This document shows positions 23,624 to 36,385 of a stretch of 64,000 nucleotides of DNA, in pieces. The notes beneath the pieces are model-generated. The model was not told where the DNA came from. It did not search any database and saw only the letters and a list, made by a program, of their open reading frames with translations. Origin of the DNA: Primula veris (Eukaryota > Streptophyta > Magnoliopsida > Ericales > Primulaceae); the NCBI GenBank assembly GCA_963682055.1, contig OY821751.1, positions 15,252,001 to 15,316,000 of the forward strand. The letters are read 5' to 3'. The position numbers were made by a program, and so were the translations under genes. Each line of letters starts with the position of its first letter. The stretch's first letter is position 1.

Positions 23624-23855
23624 TGTTGTGTGACATATTAGCTCGTTATAGATATATATAGAGATATGTATAGATATAGAGAGAGGTATGAGAAACAACA
23701 GACGAAGTGTTTTCATTAATATGATTGTACAGAGAGATACATCAAGAGACCCCTGACACTCTTTATATAATAGAGGATAGGGTTACATATGTTAGGAAAG
23801 CCCAAGATAGGCCCAATAGAGTAACACCCAAGATGACCAATAATATCCTACAACA
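23624..23855 (-). repeat. Family-Z 5' LTR (nested copy)
   Basis: 232 bp matching 19504-19734. On the minus strand it starts TGTTGTAGGATATTATTGG, ends CACACAACA and is followed by CGTTATCAGCAC. The outer flank is GTTAT. Confidence 0.95.
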
Positions 23856-23959
23856 GTTATGATGTAATCATGTTCACTTTTAACTCTATCTTGATTTTAT
23901 AGAATTACTAGTCGACTAAAATCCAAGTCTACTAATCAAAATTATTAAATACTACTTTC

Positions 23960-26500
23960 TTTGTAAAATTACATTTAATACTTAATCATTAGATACTTTA
24001 TTAAATATTTTACCATACTTAAACAATTTCGCCATGAGCTAGATTTGTATTTACTAACTATGCCAAAAGCAAAATAAATATAATATCCAATGAATTTCAT
24101 AACATACATGAGACTTCCAATTGCCAACGCATATGGAACCGTCTATACAACATTTCAAATCCGAAAGGAGTAATCCTTTCTTGGAAACTATTATACTAAA
24201 TTCGGCTAGAATTAGACCAATATAAGTTGATTTGTGGGAAGCCCAACATCAATTGATATGACTTACTTATCTCAAATCCTTTTATACCTGACTATCTGGA
24301 TAACTATACCTTTACTGTAAATAACAATCCCACATCATATTTGATGACTAAGTTAATTTACATATAATACCAAAAATATCAAAACATACCCATCATGCTT
24401 CCGGTACTTATACCACTTATCCGACCATTGATTAAAAATCATAAGACTTTATAGCCTGATCAAAATCGGATAAACTAAGACTTAGATGCATGCTTAAGTC
24501 TAAAGACTTCTCAAGCTTGCACAACCTGTGCTATTGGCCCTTTACTTGAAGAACATCTGGTTGTATTATAAAAGTACTACTCAAGACTTCCAATAAGGAA
24601 AACTGCCTTGACCAGATTTCACAGCTAATTGCCAGTGCCTTGCATCTTTATCTCCTTAAGATTCATTGTAGCTACTAGGTTCAGTTTCCAACTTATCAAT
24701 GATCATTTCATGAGATTATCCTAAGTATAAGAAACGTTTAGGTCATTTCATGACCCACTCACTACGATGAACATCCTTATAAGTACTAAGCATTAGAAAC
24801 TTTTGAACTGGTGTTATACACCAATATTTTCTGCATGAATCACTCGATTTTTCCCACTAAGAAAACGTATCTGTGATTCCATCATGCGACGTTTCATTTT
24901 CAACTATATGTATATAATAAAAATAAATGTCCCTCTACTTTCTCTTAAATACTATCAAGCTAACTTTATTTTGTTTCCGTGGTAACATCTAATCATTTTC
25001 CAAGAATAAGTCATATGTGCTAACAATAAGAAACCATTTTTCATTTCTTTTGGATAACCTACAGAACAAATATCAATACTCGATTCAAACTTCTTTTTCT
25101 TTTCTCTTCAACACGTGTGTTGGACTCCCACATACCAGAATTTCCTAATACTAGGCTTGCGCCAAATATAAAATTCTAAGCAAGTACTTGGTATTAGCTA
25201 AGATGAAACCGAGTGTAAGATGTATGCTAATTTTTCTACTATGTATGCTAAAAACGAATAAAATTAACTAAATAACTCACCATCAACCTAACAATTCTAA
25301 TAAGAGTCTTTTACCTTCCTTTTGCTACACTGTTATATGATTATATATTAAGTGAAGTCAACTGGGACATAATCCCTACATCTGATAAGTAGTCCACTAT
25401 CTATCCAAAGAGTTACTCGCCACCTCGATCATATCGAAGTGTCGATATACATTTCCAAGATGTTTATCTGTCTTCATCTTAAATGCATTGAATACTTCAA
25501 AGCACTTAAACGTATGACACATCAAATGAATGAACATTTACTTTGGATAATCACAAATAAATGTAAACGTCTATTTAAAACTCATGTATCATGGATCTCA
25601 TAGGATTACACAAATCAGAATGAACTAATCCTTACACTTATTTAACGCATATAACCTTTGATCATGAAAGATCACTTGGTCATTTTACTATCTAAGCATG
25701 ATTCAAGAGTTGGTAGTGCCTCCACTTTCAATGATCCAAATGGACCATTTTAAACCAACCTTGACATCCTTTTTAGATTAGAATAACCTAGGTGTACATG
25801 CCAAAGTTATGTATAGTTCATTACTTGAAAGTTAATTTCTCTAATATGGTATATTAATAATATTATTCAAATTTTAATTGCTATGTAGAATTAGAATTTA
25901 ACAATAATATAAAGATCATTCACTTATTTTTCATATCCGACAAATTGTTTATTTTAGCTAATAACCGAAGAGTTGTTAAAATAAATAAAATGTCTTCATC
26001 CATTATCTTAGAAACCAAACTAAAGTTCTTTGTAATGGAAGTTCTATATAGAATGTCTACTATTATCAATATATGATTAATACTAATCAATTCTAATGTT
26101 TTCCACTCTAACTACTTGCACCTTGTGCAATCTTTCAAAACGTATAATATCTCGCCATCACTAAACTGTCTAGTTTACTGGAACTTTTGCAATAAATTGC
26201 AACCATGATTAGTGATTCCAATATCTACACACCAACTTACAGTAGATACAATCACTAAACATTTTTCAGCAACAAGTCAAAGAGACATAACTTATAGCTT
26301 AATCTTAAGTTAAATGTATTGGACAATATTACTTTAAATGACTTGCTACCGGTTCATGTGACTTTTTCCTTTTCTTATATACTTTCCGTTTAAAAACATA
26401 AATTAATCCATTAACCTAAGTAACACTAGACTTTTCATGAGACCTTTTGGTGCCTTAACTATCAACTTGGCTTTGGCCATTGATTTTACCTTTAAGAATT
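23960..26500 (-). pseudogene. Copia D gag-pol remnant
   Basis: The minus strand reads, from high to low coordinates, as a decayed copia polyprotein. A gag zinc-knuckle trace with SHEPVASHLK.YCPIHL lies near 26340. A protease trace follows with SWCVDIGITNHGCNLLQ (about 26210), where the usual D-T-G reads D-I-G. GAG-pre-integrase follows with LWHVHLGYSNLKRMSRL and LESCLDSKMTK (25690-25815). An integrase trace ends near LRYDRGGE (about 25420). An RT/RNase H boundary carries AVGSLMYVMKFIGYYIYFAF (about 24100) and VKYLIKYLM. Stops are dense throughout. The frame is too broken to yield long open frames, so this was recognised from motif order. Confidence 0.75.
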
Positions 26501-28585
26501 CCTAGTTCAAGAACATGATTCTTAAATTGTGTTTCTTCATATTTATTGTGTTTAAGAAATTTCAGATGTTATTTTCTCTATTATCACAATCTCGAATCTC
26601 AAACATACGTTTTAGATTGATCGTGATGTCATAGAAATATAACATAAATTGGTGCTGATGTCGTAATACATTAGCCATGAATGACAATATGTATTACCGC
26701 TACATCTCATCAAATTATATTCAATCCACCTCCGATAACTCTGGGTCAACTAATTAGTTACCCACTAACTCGGAATCGATGGACATAACTTAAAACACAA
26801 AACTTTGCTTATTAGTACTCAAATAAAAACATCATAGTTATGTTTTTTTACAGGTATAGTAAATCAAATCAACAACTTTACTTATAAGTATACTAAATAG
26901 TGGAACAAATGCGATTTATTATTATGAGAAAATAATTACAAATAAAATATTAAATGAGCAACTAAAATAACTATGGATTATTGATAAATATGGTCCCTAA
27001 TCCAATCTTTAAAACTTTAATCCACCACCAGCCTAATCACCGTAAATAATATGCCTCGATGGGAGGACGTATGTTATTTAACATTCAATATGCTAGTTTA
27101 GCCATTTAATTTTACTGTCTAGACAAATGACAAAGTAAAAATTAAATATCTGGCTTAACTTTGGTCCTATAAATATTAACATAGCCTCAGATGGAGAGGG
27201 ATAATAATATTTATATCTAAGTGAATACCATCACCCATTATAATCCATTGTTCCATTATATAATCTTTCAGATAGAGAGTTGATTAAATACTAACAAAAC
27301 ATTATACTTTATACTTGATGTTTCCTTAATTATTCGATCCGATGGGGAGGAAGGCACTATAGCCAACGCGTAAAATAATTACTTCATCTATAAATTAGCG
27401 ATGGAGACCGTGACATTTATACGAAATAAATTCACTCTTTCACTTAGTTATTTATAATTTTAGGGATACAAATTATACTTAGTGCTATGTAATTAATTTC
27501 ATCCGATATGGAGGAAGGCACTATAGCCAACGCATGATAATTAAATACATCACTTATAATTTGTTTGAGTCAATTCAATTAACTATTAATTAAAACTTAT
27601 TGTTATTAATTAATTATCAGACAAACTAATTAAGTCTAAACAATATTAAATAATCGAGTTAATCAAATTTAAACTATTATTAATCAATAAAAGAATTATC
27701 AGCTACATCTAAATAGTTTCTAATTAATTAAACTATAACTATTATTAATCAACAACAATAATTAATTAAATCTGAATAGTTAATAATTAATTACATGAAG
27801 ATTTTTAGATTATATTTAAACTGGTGTACTAAATCTATCAAAAACTTAAACTGGTGGGTCAAACTGTAATCATTTGAAACAGTTGTCAATTAAAATTGTT
27901 TCTTTCAAAATACACTGGGTCTAACGGAAACTCTAAAATTATAAGGACCATTCTGAAAGTACATCAAATTAAAGAAATAACAAGGGCAATCCACCCATTC
28001 TTTAAATTCACAACTCACGGTCCTTGATCAAATTTTATCACTAGCCAGGGTAAATAAACCCTAACCGCCGCAGCCCCCATCTCGTCTTCCACCGTTCACC
28101 TAGCCGGTGCTGCTCCGGCCAAAGCCCAGCTCCGATAAGTTATAGGTCAGACTCAACGAATTCAATTACAATCAAATCTTGGATTTGATATATATATATA
28201 TATACCCACCAATATATACATTATAAATATATATACATACATGTTGTACATTATCTATTTAGTATATACTATATGCAATACACATACAAATATAAAGCTC
28301 AATGACAAACATGTTTTGAGATTCGTCTAATCTTAACCCCACCATATCAATTAGGTATTTTACATACGTACACTATATTCACATATATACTAGTCTGTAA
28401 TCTAACATGTACAGTGGTATTACAGAACTATATGGCTCACATGCTTACATAATTAATGCACATTAACATATATAATCATATAAATATATTAAAACAGATT
28501 GAAAATTTAACTCGTTGTTAAATATCTGATCAATCATTGTATTAACTAAATCCATAAACAGTATAATCATGGCTCTGACACTAAT
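26501..28585 (-). other. Copia D 5' leader and eroded gag region
   Basis: AT-rich DNA between the gag trace and the primer-binding site. No domain could be read. It contains a repeated motif GGAGGAAGGCACTATAGCCA (about 27345 and 27510) with weaker relatives at about 27060 and 27190. It also holds a GC-rich patch at 28060-28135 and a TA run near 28190-28205. Confidence 0.5.
28571..28585 (-). promoter_or_regulatory. Primer-binding site of copia D
   Basis: The minus strand reads TTAGTGTCAGAGCC immediately after the 5' LTR, close to TGGTATCAGAGCC, the complement of the plant initiator-Met tRNA 3' end. This fixes the element's orientation. Confidence 0.8.
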
Positions 28586-29745
28586 TGTTGAAAACACGTT
28601 TGACTGGACTTGTATCCTGATCTGATTATAGTGTATATGGATTTAATAAAAAACAATACAGAGATACCTTACGGCAGAGGTATATCACACTTGATCTTCT
28701 ACCGTGTTCCTATTATACTTCTTGCTCGTTAGAGAGATGGGCTCTCAAACTGCTAGGAACCTAGAAAACTGTTTTTATGAAATGGTCTTTTCTTTTCCAA
28801 AGCATAAGAGTGTATTTATAGGCTACTGTATGGACCTAGTGCACAAGAAAAATAAGATTTTTACTTAACCTAGATGTCTAACCCTACTTAGATTATAACT
28901 TAATTACTAAATATTATATAGTCTTAATTAAAAAAAACTAATATAATATTATCTAATTAATACTTTTATAATCATAGGATAATCTATTAGTAAATTATAC
29001 TCATTTGTATTAGAGAATATAATTGCACTCTTATTACTTCTCAAATTAATATTTGAGAGCACATTATTAAATACTTAAATATCTTCTCACGTTAAGATTA
29101 CAGATATCCACCGAGTAAATAATTCACTGACAATTAATTTACCTTACCAATTAACTTATTTCTTGTGTCGGATATAATATTCACTTGCAAGATTTGACAC
29201 AAACAAAACTGATAAGGTTTTCGAGGGGATATCATCAATCGTTATTAAAGGACGTGAATTCTGTCGACTATACACACAGACCATATAAATAATGTGTATC
29301 GAAAATAATCTAGATATTAAGAGTATAAGTAATCATAATAATTCTTTAGGTATAATTATTTTATTCTGGTCAGTAACATAAAATAATGCCACTTTGTCCT
29401 ATTCAATATACTCTAAGTATACTAGCACAAAGAGTCGGAACTCAACCGTTTCCTTTAGTCAAGACAAACCTACTAAAACTCTGTGCTACAACTATACCGA
29501 TGGTTGTCCACTCCATCTAAAGTTGTGAACGATAAAATATATATTCTGTAAAAACCAGTGATTTGATCTTTCGTGTGTAAACCGTACTCTACACACCAAA
29601 TCACTTACTATACAAAATAAAGACACATGTACATATAAATAACATGTACAACATTTCTCAAAACTATTCTCAAATAAATCATTAATTGTTAATAAATAAA
29701 TACTAAAAATCCAACAATAAATCATATATGTATATCATTCTAACA
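28586..29745 (-). repeat. Copia D 5' LTR
   Basis: 1,160 bp, on the minus strand starting TGTTAGAATGATATAC and ending TTTTCAACA. It aligns with 18121-19393 over its length. The outer 5 bp are ATTAC. Confidence 0.9.
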
Positions 29746-29878
29746 ATTACTATTATCAAGCATACTGCACTCAACTCATCCCTCGGTTCATCAAAACAAA
29801 CTAACTACAGAATAAGTTTTATGCAAAACAGATAAAAATTATGCATCTGTTCAATCTGTCATCGATGACTAAGATTAA
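29746..29878. other. Short flank between D and the CACTA terminus
   Basis: About 130 bp of unique-looking DNA, continuous with 17911-18120 before D inserted. No gene is visible. Confidence 0.5.
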
Positions 29879-30177
29879 CACTACAACAAATTTAAGAATT
29901 AGAGACAATTTTTTTAGAAACAATCAAATTTTATCTCTAAATGATAACTTTTCAGGACAAAAATAATATTTTAGACACAAAAATAAATTTTTTATCCCCA
30001 AATCTAACATTTAGACACCTAATTTGAAAAAAAAATTGTCTCTAAAGACAATCTCATATGGGCATAATGAGACAATTTAATTTCGTATCAAAAACTTTTT
30101 TAAAACAAATTTTAATTGTCTCCTTTTGTTCGTATGAGATTATCTTTGGAGACAATTTAGTTTCATCACCTTAATAT
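29879..30177. mobile_element. CACTA-type terminus, cut by element B
   Basis: The sequence starts CACTACAACAAATTTAAG, the diagnostic terminus of plant CACTA (En/Spm) transposons. It continues with subterminal motifs related to AGAGACAATTT and GTCTCTAAAGACAAT. An internal inverted repeat pairs AATTGTCTCTAAAGACAATC (about 30035) with AGATTATCTTTGGAGACAATT (about 30137). The opposite terminus is absent; the sequence stops where the copia B 3' LTR begins. No transposase is visible. Confidence 0.7.
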
Positions 30178-31741
30178 TGTTGGCTTTTGCGGTATCGAAA
30201 AGAAAAAAATCAGAATAAGACAAGTACTCAAAGGAAATAAACAATTTATTTCATTGAAAGGAATTTGACTCGATTACAATATTCCGACACGCACATGAAT
30301 TAAATTGCAATAAATTAAATTCTAGATAGATTCATATAAATTATTAAACTGCTGGACTGATTTGTAATTAACTTAAACGGTCAGAGAGAATACTATAAAA
30401 CTAAGTTGCTGTATTGTTTTTAAAATAAAAGAAAATTATAGTACTGGAATTGAAATTACAAAATATAAAATTACATAATAAATCTAAACTACAGTCTTGA
30501 ATTGAAATTACAGAAAAGGAAATGGACTGAAACAAAAAATTACAAAAAAGGAAAGGACTAAAATGTAAATGACAGAAATTAAATGTACTGGAATGTAAAA
30601 ACAGCAAGTAAACAGTATTGAAATGTAAAGAACAGAAAAGAAAAGAACATAAAGAAAAATAGACGAGTCAACTGTGAGGCAGTTTTCATTTAAGCGATAT
30701 TTGTCATGCCACCTTAAGTTTCTGGCTGAAAAGGACACCTCGCTCCTAAGGTACAAAGTCTCAGGTGACTGGGCGGAAAGAGGCGACCAAGTCACGATTG
30801 AGCTATTGGTAGTGTGGTTCTCTCTCTATATATGATATGCAAAGCGAGTGTGTGATCAGATTGTGTATGAAAGTGTGAGAATGAGAGGGGGAGTAGGCTT
30901 CCTTTTATAGGCTCAAAGGCCCACATAGCCATAAGTGGTCAATAAATATCGGGAGTGACATCCTTTGGTATCCGCCCCATTTAATTATGAAATCGCAGCA
31001 CTAATGCTACAATTATTCTCATTAAATACGGGAGTTACAACTTTCTTGGAAGTTTAAGAACAAAACTTGTAAATTTCACAAACTTCAAGTTGGTGTCTCG
31101 CTCCGTTGTACCAAACCGGAACGGAACCAAAACCGAAACCAGAACCAGTACCTGAACCAGAATCAGAACTGGATAAGGACAAGGACACGACAAAAACGCA
31201 TAAAGCATAAACGCAACACCCGACGCCTGATGCACGAGGCACGAGGTACGAGTCACAAGTCATGAGACATGAGTCACGAGTCATGAGTCCCGAGACATGA
31301 GTCACAAGTTCTGAGACCCGCACCCGTGGTCATGCCCATGCCCGAGCAAAGCCTAGCGCGCATGCGCGTGTGTTGCTCTTCCCAACACACACCCCTAAGG
31401 GTCAACACACTTCACAACTCACATGTAATGAGAGTCTATATATGTTGTTTAAAACTGTACTCCACTTCCTATGTGGGATAATACATTTAATGTCTATCAT
31501 ACCTCTCCATCCTCACAACAACAAAGTTGCAATATTTGACCACCAACTTTTGAAGGCAATTAAATTCACACAGACTCATCAATAAAGTCAAGTGTATATA
31601 TACCGTTTCGAAGCTCATCACTTAATCTACTGAAATAAATTGAAAACGGTACCTAACGTAGGTGCTAAGCACTTACTAATTTGGCTCAAAGTCTGTCCAT
31701 GACTACTTTTAGGAACACTCATGTAAACATGTTTTCCAACA
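30178..31741 (-). repeat. Copia B 3' LTR
   Basis: About 1.56 kb, minus-strand start TGTTGGAAAACATG at 31741, end CAACA at 30178. Inside lies a stretch of short degenerate repeats (ACCAGAACC-type at about 31110-31170 and CATGAGTCACGAGT-type at about 31225-31320). Its first 230 bp on the plus strand match 37562-37785. Confidence 0.88.
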
Positions 31742-32308
31742 ATCACCCACCTGAATGCAATTGGATGAAATAAAAACGTTCCCTTAAATACAAACAAGAG
31801 AATCGAGAGAGTTCACTGATTAAGGCCGGTAGCGTGCGCCTTGAACATGTCGTAGCAGAGTAAATTAGATATGCTACTATTATGTAGCTTTAAAAGATTT
31901 GAAACTTTTAGCATTTGTGCCTACCAAAATGATACCCACGCACTGCCCCCTCTGCACCACTTACTAAGCCCTTTAGTTGTTGTCCATATTTGGCCCTAGA
32001 CTGTCCTGACAAAATTCAACCAAGCGCTCTAGTGATTTAGCCCTTAGGTCATCACATATTATCTGCCCTACACACTCGTTATAGGTGATTTCAAGTATAG
32101 GGGTATCCTGACTCACCGCTCTCATTCTTAGAGATACTTGTTTTTATTAAGAGCCTCATGCTCACATTTCATATGATACAGGTCTATCACTCTTTCATCA
32201 CAGAAATGGGTTAGGAACCTAAGTTTCCAAGTGGTTTGTTTGGTCACCCCCACAATTCGGTTTTCCCATTGAACCTGAGCCTAGATGAACCAGTTCAGGT
32301 TGGGTAGC
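31742..32308 (-). other. Copia B 3' untranslated spacer
   Basis: Non-coding DNA between the RNase H stop and the 3' LTR, ending in the polypurine tract on the minus strand. No further gene is visible. Confidence 0.6.
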
Positions 32309-35300
32309 CTATGAGGAGGTTTCCAATTTGATGGACTCTAACCCCATTTCCCTCGATAATGCATTGACTCTATCAGTGGTTATGCCTTTTTTAAATGGAT
32401 CTGCAATATTATCCTTAGACCTCACAAAGTCTAAGGATACCACACCATTAGATAACAATTCTCTTATGGATTTGTGCCTTTGACAAATATGTCGGGACTT
32501 TCCATTATACATATGGTCATGGGCCCACCCAATAGCTGTCTGAATGTCGCAGTGCACGCTTATTACAGGAACAAGTTTTGGCCACATGAGAATATATTCC
32601 AGAAAACTTCTCAGCCAATCTACCTCTTTCGTGGCAAGATCCAATGCTCTGAATTCTGATTCCATAGTTGATATGGCTATACAGGTCTATTTGGAGGACC
32701 TCCAAGAGACTACAGCTCCTCCATGTACAAATACATATCCACTCATGAATCTTCTACTATTGGAGTCGAAAATCCAGTTGGCATCGGAATATCCTTCTAA
32801 TACTGCTAGATACCTCGTGTAATGTAGCACATAGTTGGTTGTATACCTCATGTATCTGAGAAGCTTAATGATGGCCTTCCAATGCTCCTCATTTTTATTG
32901 TTGGTGTACCTACTCAGTCTACTTATTAAGTTTCCTATGTCAGGCATAGTACAGTTCATGACGTAAATGAAACTGCCTATTATTCGAGAATACTCCAATT
33001 GTCTCACACTGTTACCAAAGTTGTTCTTTAGGTTATTGTTGACATCTATTGGTATTCTAGAAGTCACCTTACTATCTTTATCAAATTTGTCAATTATTTG
33101 CTTGACATAATGAGTTTGAGATAGCGAGTATCCGTCTGATTTCTTGGTAATTTTCATACCGAGAATCACATCAGTTATACCCAGGTCCATCATATTAAAG
33201 TTTACTTACAACGTTTTCTTAGTGGAGTTGATATTATCAATCTTCCCTATTATGATCATATCATCTTTGTAAAGTCATACTACCACGTAGTCCTTCTCAT
33301 TTTCTTTTATGTAGACACATTTGTCACAATCATTTATACGAAAACCATTTGATAGCATCACTCTATCAAATTTCTCATGCCATTGTTTAGGTGCTTGTAT
33401 AAGTCCATATAGAGACTTTACAAGTTTACACACCTTATTCTCTTTACCTGGAACCACAAACATTTCAAGTTGTTCCATATAAATCTCTTCTTCCAGTTCT
33501 CCATTCAAAAATGCTATTTTCACATCCATCTAATGTATCTCTAGATTGAACAAAGCCGCCTAGGCAATGATCATCCGGATGGACGTTTTCCTAGAGACAA
33601 GAGCATACGTGTCAAAATAATCGACACTTTTAGTTTTCCTGAAGCCTTTTACTACAAATCTTGCCTTATATTTTTTGATCGTTCCATCGACTTTTCTCTA
33701 CCTCTTGAAGATCCACTTAATGGCTTACAACCTAGTGAAAGATCCACCAGTTCCCAAGTGTGAGTTTGGAAAATCGATTCAACTTCATTGTAGATCGCTT
33801 CCTCCCAATATTGGGCTTTCGGGGATGACATAGCTTAATTGTATGTCACCGGTTCGCCTTCTATCATAAAGGTTACAAAATTAGGACCAGATTAAGTTTC
33901 CTTCTTTGCCCTTTTACTTCGTTGAGGCTCTTCCTCTTCTTCCTCCACTGGTTCACTTTCCCACACATGTTCCTCACTTTTCAACTCCTCAATTTCTATA
34001 GTTTTGGAAGACTTGAGGGGAAAGATATCCTCGAAGAAAGAAGCTTCTCAAGATTTGATGATAGTATCTATATGCATTTTAGGATTATTAACTTGTGCAC
34101 AAGAAACCGATAAGCACTACTATTGTGTGCATATCCTATGAATGCACAGTCTATCATTTTTTGTCCAAATGTTGTTCTTTTAGGAAGCGTGACTAGTACC
34201 TCCATGAGATAACTCCAAACCCTTAAGAGTTTATAGCTCGTCCGATGGCCTTTCAATAATTCATAAGGTGGTTTATCATGCTTTTTATGTGGTAGTTTGT
34301 TCAAAACATAGTTGGCGGAAAGCAACCCTTTCCCCCCACATGTTCAAGGGTAACCCTGAACTTATTTATATAGCATTCATCATTTCTTTGAGCATTCTAT
34401 TTTTATGCTCAGCCACCCCATTTTGCTCCGGAGAGTATGGGGCAGTGGTTTGATGTATAATGCCACTTTCTGCACATATATGTGCAAACGGTGCCTCATA
34501 TTCATGGCCTCTATCGCTCCTCAATATTTAAACTTTTTTATTGAGTTGATTTTCTACTTCGGTTTTATAAAGGGCAAATTTCTCTACTGCTTCATCTTTA
34601 CTTCTCATTAACTAAACATAACAGTATCTAGTACAATCATCTATAAAGGTGATAAATTACTTTTTCCCACCTCGCGTTTGCATACACTTTAAGTCACATA
34701 CATCCGTGTATATTAGACCCAAAGGTCCAGTAATATGTTAAAATGATGACTTAGTTAATTTTGCCTCAACACAAATCTCACATTTATGTTGCTTATCAAA
34801 TGCAAAATTTGGTAGTAGATTTAGTTATATTAATTTATTCATAGAATTAGAATTCGCATGACCTAATATATCAGGCCATAAATTAAATGAATCAACAGAA
34901 TATGCAAAAGAAGTTTTATTGGCCACTTGGGCAACATTCATTACATTATTATTAGTGCTGACCTCGGTCTTAACACTTCTACTAGCGGACCCCGCCTTAG
35001 GAGCCAAAGTCCCAACATTTAATTTAAACATGTCATTGGTCATATATCCATGGCATACATAAACTCCATTAATCGTGATTACAACTTTATCAGATTCAAA
35101 AACTAGTCTAAATCCTTTCTTCACCATAACCGACTAGGATATCAGATTCTTGCAAATTTTCGGCATGTGAAGCACCCCATGAAGAGTCTGCTCCTTTCCC
35201 GAAGTCATCCTCATCACCACGGTTCCTTTTCCTTCCATCTTGGAAATAGCAATGTTTCCTATGAAACACCTTTCAGTGTCCACAGCCATGTAGGTCTTGA

Positions 35301-35495
35301 TTATTCATTTACTGGTGCAGATGTGACTCGTAGTGCCGGTATCCAACCACCACTCTTTTAGGTTGCTCCTTACAAGGTTCACTTCGGAGACCACGACACT
35401 CAAGTGCTGATAGTCCTGTCCAGTATAATCTCCTCATTTAGCCACATTAGCCTGAGCAGGTGCCCTCTTCTTCCCTTTCCATTTGAACTTACTCT

Positions 35496-35497
<2 letters not shown>

Positions 35498-35526
<29 letters not shown>
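35498..35526. repeat. Poly-G tract (29 G) in gag
   Basis: An uninterrupted run of 29 G on the plus strand, encoding a proline run (PPPPPPPPPP) on the minus strand, at the site where element A has 14 G. Confidence 0.9.
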
Positions 35527-35527
<1 letters not shown>

Positions 35528-36385
35528 TTGTAATTGAGCATCTTACAATTTATGGCACGATGACTGGGTTTGTTGTACATAAAGTAGTCTCCCATAAATT
35601 TCTTCCTAGGAGCCGGATCGACATTATTTTCCAAGCATTTCTGCTTGACACCGACGTCCTCAACCACATTAGATTTTGCAGCTGAGCTACTTGCCCTGCC
35701 ACTGCCTTTCTTTCCAGATCGGCGGTTGCTTTGCTTAACATTGAGCCTCTCAATGAGTCCCTCCAAGGTTATTGCCTTTCACTTGTATTTCAGGTAGTTA
35801 ACTCTTTCCATGAAGGTGGCAGTTTCTCAATCATTAATGCCACCTGAAGGTTTCTTTGATAACTAACCCCTCAACATCAAGCCTATGATATATGAGTTAG
35901 AGTTTCTCAACCTGCTCGATAACACTCTTTCCATTAACCATCATGTACTCGTGAAAGTTTATGACGACAATTTTTTTTGCGCCAACTTTATTCAATTTGT
36001 ATTTCTTTTCGAGGGTCTCCCAAATCTCCTTCACAGAAGCCTTGGGCATGAACACACTGAAAATAGTGTCATCAAGCACACAAAGGATGTAGTTCCGACA
36101 TAGGTAGTCACCGTGTTTCCACACTTCCACTGCCGAAACTGTCTGCACGTCCTCATCGTCCTCGCTTAGGACAAGTGCAATTTCTTTTAGGAACCAAGTC
36201 AGATTAAGGGCAGTTAAATAAAACAACATCTTTTCTTGTCAACGTTTGAAGTTATTGCCCTTAAAATTTTCCAGCTTCTCTAAATGAGAGGTTGGTAAAA
36301 CGAGCATAGCCGTAGTAGCTTGAGCCTTGCCCTTGGCTTTGGCCATAACCATAGCCACTACCTTGGCCGCAGCCGCAGCCATAAC

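Larger units (their letters stand above)
19504..23855 (-). mobile_element. Complete family-Z element nested in D
   Basis: This 4,352-bp element is bounded by short LTRs (19504-19734 and 23624-23855) and a perfect duplication GTTAT (19499-19503 and 23856-23860). Sense is the minus strand: the purine tract CAAAGGGGGAG adjoins the left LTR, and CGTTATCAGCAC, a plausible primer-binding site, adjoins the right. Only traces of RNase H remain, so the element is non-autonomous, comparable in concept to LARD-type derivatives. The LTRs differ by about ten substitutions and one indel over 231 bp, so insertion was moderately recent and later than that of D. Confidence 0.92.
18121..29745 (-). mobile_element. 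Copia element D with a nested element
   Basis: Long LTRs at 18121-19393 (3') and 28586-29745 (5') share order and most sequence. They are flanked by a perfect 5-bp duplication ATTAC (18116-18120 and 29746-29750). On the minus strand the 5' LTR is followed by TTAGTGTCAGAGCCATGA, a good match to the initiator-Met tRNA primer site. The polypurine tract AAGTATAAGTGGGAGAT precedes the 3' LTR. Without the nested 4.35-kb family-Z element the span is about 7.3 kb. The internal reading is recognisably copia but heavily mutated, so the insertion is old. Confidence 0.9.

Noticed and set aside
23455..23661. 68-codon plus-strand frame running into the family-Z LTR
   Set aside because: It crosses the LTR boundary and is antisense to the element, with no domain.
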